Below are positions 53,780 to 62,637 of a DNA stretch of 64,000 nt, piece after piece. Every line of letters starts with the position of its first letter. The first letter of the stretch is position 1. The notes beneath the pieces are model-generated. The model searched no databases. It had not been told where the DNA came from and saw only the letters and a program-made list of their open reading frames with translations. Both the position numbers and the translations under genes were made by a program. Source of the DNA: Gracilaria domingensis (taxonomy: Eukaryota > Rhodophyta > Florideophyceae > Gracilariales > Gracilariaceae); NCBI GenBank assembly GCA_022539475.1, contig VCMS01000031.1, positions 124,001 through 188,000 on the forward strand. The letters are read 5' to 3'.

Positions 53780-53928
53780 GGGAGCAGCATCTCTCTTGTA
53801 GAGAGATGCTGTGTGCCAAGGACGATGTCCGTACGGACGACAAAATCATGTCCGGTCTCGTCGCCTCCTCCTCTCCAAGACATAAATAATATTCAGAGCA
53901 TAAGCTCGTCCTGCAACGGACAATAATA
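53780..53928 (+). repeat. 148-bp direct repeat, copy 1, with hairpin
   Basis: Contains a perfect hairpin AGCATCTCTC-TTGTA-GAGAGATGCT (53786-53810) and the palindrome GTCCGTACGGAC (about 53827-53838). It ends ACAATAATATG next to an ORF start. Matches copy 2 at an offset of about 367 bp. Confidence 0.75.
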
Positions 53929-54146
53929 TGATTTCTAGGAACGAAGAAGAAGTTTTATTACAGCGCAGGGACACGCAGAGCTCTGGAGATGCTTTTCAGT
54001 GCGCGGCGCCGGCAGCCGCGGCGCCGGCGGCCGCACCGCCGACGCCCTCGTCTTACCGCCCGTCTTCGTCTCGAGCGCCCCACCGGGAGTCTTGTTGGCC
54101 GTACAGCTTTGGTTGTTTTCGTTTTCCCAACCCTCCCAACCCTGAG

Positions 54147-54294
54147 GGGAGCAGCATCTCTCTTGTTAAGAGATGCTGTGTGCCTTGAACGATGTCCATA
54201 CGCACGAAGAAATCGTGTCCGGTCTCGTCGCCCCCTCCTCTCCAAGACATAAATGATCTTCAGAGCATAAGCTCGTCCCGCAGCGAACAATAAT
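54147..54294 (+). repeat. 148-bp direct repeat, copy 2, with hairpin
   Basis: Same order of features as copy 1: the stem is kept by AGCATCTCT/AGAGATGCT with a changed loop, then CGTGTCCGGTCTCGTCGCC and CAGAGCATAAGCTCGTCC. It ends in ACAATAATG, before a 49-codon basic ORF (54293-54442). A GC-rich spacer (about 53990-54110) separates the copies. Possibly a duplicated promoter/leader of the outer retroelement. Confidence 0.72.
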
Positions 54295-55030
54295 GTATGC
54301 AGACCCGAAGAAGAGACCATCGGCCATCAAAACAATTCAAGAAGCTAAAGCCAAGATCCGAAACAACTGGAGACGAACTCCCCGAACAGACAAACAATCC
54401 GAGCACCAACGAAAAGACAAGGGCCACACCAAGCGAAGCTAGGAAAGCCCCTATTCCCATTTTCTTCTGACCACATCGGCATTCCGAGTTCTACCCATGC
54501 CGCGTTGGATGCTCTTCAACATTTGTATCTTGGCCCCTATGTACCATCAGTGACTTCTACGTCATCCGCGTATCTCACTCGTCAGCAGCAGAAGGCTGTC
54601 ACCCATGTGACGGACATTCTTTCGTCCTTCAATAGCCATTGCACAGAGGAATTCAGATTTGAAACGCTACCAGAATATCCCTTTCGCCTACCGTCCTCTG
54701 TTTCTCTCTCAGACCTCTTGTAACACCCTTTCAAAAGCCCCAAGGACCTTTTCGCTCGAGGTATATTCAAAAGAATCAACCCAGTTCGAATTGCTCTTCC
54801 GCCTCCAAAAGAGCCAACAAGCTCCCATGCCTCCCTTCACTGGATCTCTAGAATTCCCCCAGCAGTCTACAGGCAACTTGCTCACTCCCAGTCTCTACTC
54901 CAGCACACCCTTTTTGAGGCCAGCAACTCAGCAGCGATACGTGAGCGTTCACCACTCCCAATAACGCACGGAACACAGTCAAACTATCGGCAGCTCTTAG
55001 ATCGGATGAATAACTCCGAGATGGTTAGAT

Positions 55031-55296
55031 GACTTGGGACATGTGCTTTTGTGAATTATGTAGGGACATATATCAGGACAATGTTCGTGATTAGACATAT
55101 TGCAGTTTAGCTATTGTGGACGGGAATGAGAAGTTGTTGATTAGCAATTCGTGACACCCACTGTTGAGAAGGTCACAAGATTGCGTCCTGGGTTTGGGTG
55201 GGTTTACCATGACGCTTATAAAGCTATAGTCTGGCGTCTTGAGTCAGAAAACAAAAGAACTCAACACAACAGCTCCTAACTACTAGATACACGAAG
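55031..55296 (+). repeat. 5' LTR of the copia element (266 bp)
   Basis: Begins GACTTGGGACATG and ends GATACACGAAG; a TATAAA lies near 55217. It matches 62007-62636 apart from the insert at 62078-62437 and scattered substitutions. Confidence 0.9.
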
Positions 55297-55311
55297 TGGT
55301 TATGGGCCCAG
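55297..55311 (+). other. Primer binding site of the copia element
   Basis: TGGTTATGGGCCCAG follows the 5' LTR directly, with the TGG expected for a tRNA CCA end. Copia elements often use an internal initiator-Met tRNA site, which I cannot confirm. Confidence 0.6.
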
Positions 55312-55379
55312 CTGCGCTGGCTGCAGCTCTCAACCACGTGCTTTGTTGATCGTGTAGTTCTTTCTTCTCTCGACACGAT

Positions 55380-56525
55380 ATGGAGGACAGTCGTAGAATT
55401 TACAAGTTCTACGGGAACCCAGAAGAAGATTTTGAGATTTGGTCTGCTCGCACAGAAGCCGCACTTGAGGCCAAGGATGTGTTAAAGGTGGTCACCGAAG
55501 ATGTAATGCATGATACTGAAGAACTCTCTGCCTCTGTGAAACTGGCTGTTGCCAAAGCCAGAGCTACTATCATCCAAGGATTGAGTGAGAAACTCCTCCG
55601 CTTCTGTCTATCAGTTCGAGAAAATCCGCATATTATGTGGAAGAAGCAGCGGAAGCGCTACGCAGTTGCGAACGTAGCCACCAAAGTTCAGTTACAATCG
55701 CGTCTGTCTCGATTACGGTATAGGAATCAGAATATGACAGAGTACATCACCAAATTTGAGGAATTGTTCAACCGATTGGTAGGAATGAACAGTGCTTTGG
55801 ATGAATCTCTGCAGGGGGCCGTGCTTCTCTCATCATTTGGAGATAAGTCCAAATCTCCTTATGGACCTCTCATTGCCTCTATTCAAGTGGCGGACAAAGA
55901 AATAACTTGGGAAGAAGCAAGTGAGCGGTTAATACAGGACTTTGACGACATGAATGACTCATTTCCTAACAGATCTGAGAGTTCGAAGTCTACTGGAGCT
56001 ACTTCTGCACTCTACGCGAAATCCAAGATGCGCTTTCCTGCTCGAAGAAATCGAACTGAAGTTGGCCGAACTGAGCCACGCAAGTGCTACGCATGTGGCA
56101 GGTCTGGGCATCTTGCCCGAACCTGTTTCGTGACAAAGATAAGAACTAATACCCCTCAAGAGCGCGAAAGTGATTCAAGCGCATTGAATTATGCTACAGT
56201 TCTAATGGCCTGTGAAGGAGAAATTTCTACGAGTTCAGAATGTCTGGTAGTGGATTCTGGTGTTACCAGTCATATGGTTCGCAGGAGAAGCCTCTTGATA
56301 GAGGTTCGTAGGACTCCGTTGAGAGAAATCAGACTCGATGATGGTTCATCGATGACTGCGACACATATTGGAACGCTGAAAATCAAGGTGTCAGTTGATG
56401 TTGGGGGTTCTACCAGGTCTCGCAGAATAACACTCTCCAATGTTCTCTTTGTACCCGCAATTCATCTCAACCTACTGAGCTGCTCTGCTCTGTGTAACGC
56501 AGGATTCGACGTTCAGATAGTGTAG
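55380..56525 (+). CDS. Copia gag and protease, cut off by solo LTR
   Basis: 381 codons to a stop that lies inside the inserted LTR. The gag domain (UBN2-like helical region with a YITKFEELFNRL segment) is followed by the zinc knuckle CYACGRSGHLARTC and a copia-type protease with VVDSGVTSHM. Removing the 1001-bp LTR and one duplication copy joins the frame to the integrase at 57527. No stop lies within the original gag-protease part, so this section was intact when the LTR landed. Confidence 0.87.
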   Translation: MEDSRRIYKFYGNPEEDFEIWSARTEAALEAKDVLKVVTEDVMHDTEELSASVKLAVAKARATIIQGLSEKLLRFCLSVRENPHIMWKKQRKRYAVANVATKVQLQSRLSRLRYRNQNMTEYITKFEELFNRLVGMNSALDESLQGAVLLSSFGDKSKSPYGPLIASIQVADKEITWEEASERLIQDFDDMNDSFPNRSESSKSTGATSALYAKSKMRFPARRNRTEVGRTEPRKCYACGRSGHLARTCFVTKIRTNTPQERESDSSALNYATVLMACEGEISTSSECLVVDSGVTSHMVRRRSLLIEVRRTPLREIRLDDGSSMTATHIGTLKIKVSVDVGGSTRSRRITLSNVLFVPAIHLNLLSCSALCNAGFDVQIV

Positions 56526-57521
56526 AGCAAACCCAGATGTGGGGATGATCCACAGGATGTCCGAGTGCTGCTCCCTATATGGGCAGTCTCAGTGACACAG
56601 CCCCCTGTCCGTGGTCAAGCGAGATGCAAGCCGGGTGTAAGACCGGAGACGGTGACTGGCTATACCTACAGAGGGGAACCGAGAAAGGAGCGGAGCCCAA
56701 GTGAATAACGAGGTAGAGCCCGAAAGATGGGATCACGAACACTCAACCGTGTGGACGGTGTATACGGAAACCGACCACGGAGCGGAGCTACGGCCCGTTC
56801 CAACCGGCGGAAACAGGGTCGATAGCGGCGCGACAACCACGCGGTGGCGCCAACAGAACGGACCAAAGTGGGGTCAGAGAATATCCGTACGCGGGCGGAA
56901 GCAGTACCTAAACCAGATGGCGATGTCCAGAGCGACACCACTCCTTGGCCAAGACGCTCGACATTAGCCGATATTGGAACAGTAATAAGAAACCAACAGT
57001 AGGTGCAAGCTTAGGCTTCCTTAAGGACCCTGAGGGGTAGATATGTCGAGACCAGTCGTGGTTACCCTCCGCGAGGAGTAGTGAACCTACGTAGGCAACA
57101 ATATCTATAGCCCGGTCCTGGGAGATAGGACGCGACTCAGGTGAGTTTACTTGGTGGGCTCCAGGGCGAGATGGCCCGAGCCTATATAGGGATCTACCAA
57201 GAATTAAGCTATTACTAACTACAACTGTGGTGTGTACCTCTCGAGGTTCGAACACGTGTACGACCCAGTGTCAGGGTTCCTATGCACAACCCCGGCGGGT
57301 ATACCTTGAGTATCTACTCTACACGTCGACTACGAAGTCCAGCGTCCGCTCGTATCCGTGAGCCAATTCCCACATCTACCTATATAGGTTCTTGCAGACT
57401 TCTTCCGAAATTTAACCAAAAATGGGGGTGCCACTCATAGTGTGCGCCACGTCACCCAAGGAGGTCAGTGCTCATTATGAGATGCATTTTGCGCCGATTA
57501 TCGGATCGTGTTTGCCCCACA
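56521..57521. repeat. Solo LTR 1 (1001 bp) in copia gag-pol
   Basis: Starts TGTAGAGCAAACCC, ends TTTGCCCCACA, and is flanked by a perfect 5-bp duplication GATAG (56516-56520 and 57522-57526). No internal coding region. Confidence 0.88.
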
Positions 57522-57526
57522 GATAG

Positions 57527-58430
57527 GTCAAGACCAGTGCGTCATTTCGAAGCGAGGTGCAATTATGATGACTGCCAATCGACGTGGGAGTCTCTACGTG
57601 GTCTCCTTTGAAAGAGAACTCACCGAAATTGCACTTGTGGCGCAGCAGCGAGCTCTGTCTCTCTGGCATGCGCGTCAGGGACACGCCCATATGAGAAGTA
57701 TCAATGACCTTCAACGAGGCCAGAAGGTTCTTGGTCTCGACGTCGACCTGACGAAGCATTCAGCAACTAAGTGTACTGCTTGTTTGGAAGGCAAACATTC
57801 GAATATTTCTCTTCACTCAAAGCCATTTCATGCCACTGTTGTCGGGGAGGTTTTACACTGAGATGTGTCTGGAAAGATTCCAATGACTTCTCTCGGTGGT
57901 GCGGACTACTACGTGACATTTATTGAGGAGTTCTCTGGGTTTGTTATCGTCGTCCCAATCATGAGAAATTCTGAGGTCGGTTCTTCGAAAGGCAGTACGA
58001 TTGCGTTATTCGCCGCCTGCACTGTGACGGTGGAGGTGAGTATGTGGCATGCGATACATATCTACGTGAGAATGGAATTGAAAGAAATTATATTCCTTCG
58101 TACTCGCCGGAGTTCAATGGTATGGCGGAACGAATGAATAGAACGCTAATGGAAGCTGCTAGGGCAATGCTCTACCACGCGGGAACCACAAATCATTTTG
58201 GGCAGAAGCGGTAGTGTATGCTGCGGACATCCGTAATCGATTCACCTGCCCCCGAAATGGCGACAAGACGTCATATGAGTTACTCACAGGACGAAAACCT
58301 TGTGTCGATCACCTCCGAGTGTTTGGCAGTCAGGCCTTCTCTCACGTGCCTAAGGAGAAACGCAAGAAACTTGACTCAAAAAACACTGAAGGAGTCATAA
58401 TTTCTTGCTTTGAGAACAGTTTGTACAAGC
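57527..58430 (+). pseudogene. Copia integrase region, broken
   Basis: Zinc-binding pre-integrase motif (LWHARQGHAH ... CTACLEGKH), then a TGA where a Trp codon (TGG) is expected, just before DVSGKIPMTSLGG with the first catalytic Asp. CDGGGEY carries the second Asp and FNGMAERMNRTLMEAARAML the Glu, each in shifted frames, with some sequence missing between the first and second Asp. It ends at the solo LTR 2 junction. Confidence 0.82.
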
Positions 58431-59284
58431 CGTAGAGCAAAACGCCCTTTGTGGGGATGCACCGAGGTGTTTTTCATAGTTGGTTGATCCGTTACCGGCT
58501 TCGACACCTCATGTTATGAGAGGTTACTGTAGTGATGGCCCCATTTTGGGGTATGCCTAGAAAGGGTAGTGTCTGTGCACACGTGTGCTGAGTTGGCCCG
58601 GTGCCGGGTGCGCCGTGGCAAGCCTGCCACGGTTTCACACGTGTAGGATGTTGGCCGGCAGCGCCGGATAGTTAGATATTTCTAGTCGATATTTTCAAGT
58701 GCCCTATATAGGTGGCGGCACTTGCCGCCACTGTACGGGAAGTAAACCTCAAGGAGGCTTCTGGCTCTGACTTTCTTGCCGCTTGTGAGCGGTCTTCGTC
58801 CCTAATCGGGCAAGCCGCCGCAATTCCGGGCTAGTCATGCGACCTCTACCCCTGAGGAGTTCTAGTCCGTCGTAACCGCATCTTTTCTGTTGTTTTATTG
58901 TTATTATTTCCGTCATACGGCTCCTATCACTCTGCCCTGTTATACAGGTTTGACCCACATTGTCTGAGAATATTTCTTGATCTAACGAGTCAGTGCACCG
59001 CCGCGCGGCTCGTTCGCTGTCTGTTTTGCGCAACACCGTTGGCCTGGATATCCCCACTCGCTGTGGCTCGCCGGAATTACCCGGATTCTACGCCAATTCT
59101 ACCCACCCCAACCTCCGGCTGCACGCCCAGGACGAGGCTGCCCGGATTTACACCCGGCCTGTGTTAGCCCTACCGGAGGGTTCTACTACCATCCCTACCC
59201 CTATAGGGAGCGGGGCTCGAACACCCTGTCGGTTCGTTTTCCGCGACGCGGCTCTTGTTTGCCCACGCGTGGGATTGCACCACA
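58431..59284. repeat. Solo LTR 2 (854 bp) in copia pol
   Basis: Starts CGTAGAGCAAAACG (first base probably mutated from T), ends TTGCACCACA, with a 5-bp duplication CAAGC (58426-58430 and 59285-59289). The last 349 bp match the last 349 bp of the piece at 60356-60924. Confidence 0.83.
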
Positions 59285-60355
59285 CAAGCTTTGGGTACCA
59301 TCCGAGAGAGATCCCATCCTGAGTAGACATGTGCACGTGTTGGAAAATTCCTTCCCTCCTACGGAATGGTACGGACTGCCTATGGATAATGATCAATGGT
59401 GCCGAGGAACCAGCTTTGATGTTAGAAACAGTTTCTTGGACTCTGATGACAATAAGAATAATGACGAAGATGGTGGTACGCAGTCAAATACTCAAACTCC
59501 TCTCGCACCAGCAGCGGTAGATATGCTCACTCATATTCCTGCTGAGCCTTCCACATATGGGACTGGAAGGCATAGACATCGATACGCTGATGAGGGGGAG
59601 GAGATTGTAGAAACAATGGAGCCCACAGACGAGGACGTAACATCTGGTGACACTTTGGTATCGACACCAACTCCACAAGCTGCTTCTGTACGCCCAGCGA
59701 AAACTCGTGCAATCAAATTTAATTCGAATATCCTGGGATTTTCATTTTTTGTTCCGTTCAATTTCATTAAGCCAAGTCTTGCGTCATTATGCCCTCATTC
59801 CATCAAAATCTACTGAGATTCTATTGAAATCAATTTTTCCAAAAAAATTAATCCATTGAAAATGCCTTGAACATCTACAAATATTTGCCTACATACAGAA
59901 AAGTAAATGAACATTCAATGACGGAAAGTTCTACCTGGGACGACGTTCACTGCAAGAAAGGAAACAAAGGCAATTCTACTCGCAAGATGCAGGTCTCATA
60001 GCTACGTGCTTGTCTGAGTATAGTACCGTGAACGAGGCTCTTGATTCCAACGATGGCGTGCAGTGGCAGAATGCTATTCAGAGTGAGCTGAAGTCTTTTA
60101 TGAATCATCAAACGTGGGAGGTGTGTAGAGATCCGAAAGGAGTCAAAGTCCTGCCGACCAGATTTGTCTTCACCACCAAAGTGAATGATGACGGTACGGT
60201 GGGGAGATACAAAGCCAGGCTGGTTGTGAAAGGCTTTCATCAAGGAGGCACGGTGAACACGTATGCTCCAGGTGTTGACTTTACACCCATTCGGATCGCC
60301 TTGGCTATTGCAGTACAGTTTGACTACCATATTCATCAATTAGATGTACGCACAG
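59285..60355 (+). pseudogene. Copia linker and first half of reverse transcriptase, broken
   Basis: Continues the polyprotein: WVPSERDPILSRHVHVLE, then a Ser/Thr/Glu-rich linker. A roughly 230-bp A/T-rich stretch (about 59730-59960) with stops may be a further insertion. Copia RT then begins (VNEALDSNDGVQWQNAIQSE, TWEVCRDP, VLPTRFVFTTK, RYKARLVVKGFHQ, FTPIRIALAIA, HQLDVRT). It stops at the next insert, before the usual FLxG motif. Confidence 0.78.
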
Positions 60356-60924
60356 TGTAACACAGAAGACAGCCTACAGGCCCTCGTGACGCCTGATCAC
60401 CGTCTGTAGCTTGTAGCTCACGTGGTGCGAGCCAGCACAAGACAGTAGACAGCTTGTAGGATAGTCGTAGATATCTCTAGACTTCTACAAGATCTGTATT
60501 AAAGGAGCGTGTGCCGTCCTTTCCCTCCATCGAAGAAGGCCAGACTTCACTCAACCATCTCTTCATTACACACAGCCTGTTATACAGGTTTGATCCACAT
60601 TGTCTGGGAATATTTCCCGATCTCGCGAGTCAGTGCTCCACTGTGCGGCTCGTTCGTCGTCTGTTTTGCCCAACACCGTTGGCCTGGATATCTCCACCCG
60701 CTGTCGCTCGCCGGAATTACCCGGATTCTACGCCGATTCTAACCACCCCAACCTCCGGCTGCACGCCCAGGACGGGGCTGCTCGGATTTACACCCGGCCT
60801 GTGTCAGCCCTACCGGAGGGTTCTACCACCGTTTTTACCCCTATAGGGAGCGGGGCTCGAACACCCTGTCGGTGCGTTTTCCGCGACGCGGCTCTTGTTT
60901 GCCCACTCGTGGGATTGGACCACA
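60356..60924. repeat. LTR-like insert 3 (569 bp) at an RT deletion
   Basis: Starts TGTAACACAGAAGAC and ends GGACCACA. There is no matching duplication (CACAG left, CAAGC right), and about 60-70 RT codons are missing at this point. The 3' 349 bp equal the 3' part of solo LTR 2, while the 5' 220 bp are unrelated to it. Confidence 0.65.
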
Positions 60925-62006
60925 CAAGCCCCTCCACTTTGGTATGAGAAATTGAAGGAATTTCCTGACTCTATCGAATTTAGTCCATGTTCTTCTGATC
61001 AATGCATGTTTTCCAACACTTTGGTATGGCTACTTGTATATGTTGATGACATACTGCTGATCAGATCAAACTTGAGAGCAATAGAGCAAACCAAGAATGA
61101 CTTGAGTATGCTCGTCGATGTCAAGGACCTTGGAAAAGCATCATCGTATCTTGGAGTAGCACTTGTCAGAACTGCAGAAGGTGGTTCCTTGTCACAATAA
61201 CATTACATCTCCACCATTCTTGCCAGGTTCAGTACGAAAGAATGCAAACCTGTGAGAACCCCAGAGTCAAGTGCAAGAACTGTCGAAGATCACGGTCAAT
61301 GTGATATTGAACGTTACCAAGAACGAACTGGAGCTCTACTGTTTGCCGCAACCAAGAGTTCGTTCTGATAGAGCTTATGCAGTTAATATTCTATGCCAAA
61401 ACATGGCGGACCGTTCTGCACAACACATGGTAGCTGCCAAACGGGTTCTGAGGTATCTCAAGGGAACAAAAATGTTATGCTTAAGGTGTCCGAGAGACAT
61501 GGAAAGATCTGAGCTCTACATTGAGGTATTTTCGGATGCAGACTGGGCTGGTGATAACAGGACTCGGCGTTCTACTTCTGGATTTCTCATCCGTGTCTTT
61601 GGGTCTACTGTGTGCTGGAGATCTCTAAACCAAAGCTTTGCCGCATTATCAAGTACTGTAGCAGAATTCTCCGCTTTGAGCGATGCCTGCAAAGAAATTG
61701 TATTTGTTCGCGCAGTTCTTGAAGACATGGGAGTCTTAGTGAAGTTGCCTATATCAGTACTTGAAGACAATCTTGGTGCGTTAAAGTGGGGCGAAGAAGG
61801 GATTCGGCAATTTAAACACGTGTGAATTCGATTCAACTTTGTCAAGGATCTCGTTAACAAGGGTATTGTTCAGTTGATATACTGAAACACTAATCAGAAT
61901 CTGGCCGATGGTCTTTCAAAAGTGCTTCAACAGATTCTCTTCGAACGTTTTAGGAAATCCTTTGGTGTGGCTTGAATAGTTTCCGTATTCTTAAAAGCAA
62001 GGGGGC
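60925..62006 (+). pseudogene. Copia reverse transcriptase second half and RNase H, broken
   Basis: LWYEKLKEFPDSIEFSP, then the catalytic YVDD (61039-61050) in LLVYVDDILLI, then DVKDLGKASSYLGV, a stop at about 61198, and RNase H with RVLRYLKGTK, FSDADWAGDNRTRRSTSG and SSTVAEFSALSDACKE. Stops follow (61823, 61882). The end, AAGCAAGGGGGC, is the polypurine tract before the 3' LTR. Confidence 0.87.
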
Positions 62007-62636
62007 GACTTGGGACATGTGCTTTTGTGAATTATGTAGGTACATATATTAGGACAATGTTCGTGATAAGACATATTATGTGTCTCTTGGGTTTAGCTCT
62101 CAGAGCGATCTTTATGTTTGGGAAGTGTGGGTGACACAGAGCAAGCATACGCTCTTGAAGCTCTGGTGAACGCAAGGCATTGCTTTGCGCGTTCAGTGCG
62201 TTCCAGAAGAACGTCACTGCTTCTAGGGTGGGTGGTGAGGGTGCTTAAAAACTACGAACAGAAGCAAAGCTAGTCACAAGAAGGAAATGACTTCATGGTA
62301 GTGGTAGTGGTGTTGAAGATGGATGCAGGAAAGATCAGAGACATAAATATGGTTGCCATCGCCGGCGGCGACATCATCGCTCTTCCCGCCAAAAACTTCC
62401 GCTTTAAATAAATCAACTTCCCGGTTCCCGGAAATACTATTGCAGTTTAGCTAGTGTGGACTGGAATGAGAAGTTGTTGATTAGCAATACGTGACATCCA
62501 CTGTTGAGAAGGTCACACGATTGCGTCCTGGGTTTTGGTGGGTTTACCATGACGCTTATAAAGCTAAAGTCTGGCGTTTTGAGTCAGAAAACAAAAGAGC
62601 TCAACAAAACAGCTCCTAACTACTAGATACACGAAG
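62007..62636 (+). repeat. 3' LTR of the copia element, containing a 360-bp insert
   Basis: LTR sequence 62007-62077 and 62438-62636 matches 55031-55296, interrupted by 62078-62437. Substitutions relative to the 5' LTR (for example GGGACAT against GGTACAT) show age. Confidence 0.88.
62078..62437. mobile_element. 360-bp insert in the copia 3' LTR
   Basis: Flanked by TATT on both sides (62074-62077 and 62438-62441). No inverted repeats are evident. The minus strand has a 45-codon coding-like stretch (ALRSPELQERMLALCHPHF) and the plus strand an A/T-rich TTTAAATAAATC. Possibly a captured gene fragment; class unknown. Confidence 0.5.
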
Positions 62637-62637
62637 T

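Larger units (their letters stand above)
55031..62636 (+). mobile_element. Ty1/copia retrotransposon, degraded, with nested insertions
   Basis: Flanked by a 5-bp duplication TAGAT (55026-55030 and 62637-62641). Domain order is gag, protease, integrase, reverse transcriptase, RNase H, the copia order. It is interrupted by solo LTRs at 56521-57521 and 58431-59284, an LTR-like piece at 60356-60924, and an insert in the 3' LTR. Several stops and deletions make it inactive. Confidence 0.93.

Noticed and set aside
59730-59960. A/T-rich stretch in copia linker as a defined transposon
   Set aside because: It interrupts the polyprotein frame, but no terminal repeats or duplication were found, so it is only noted as a possible insertion.
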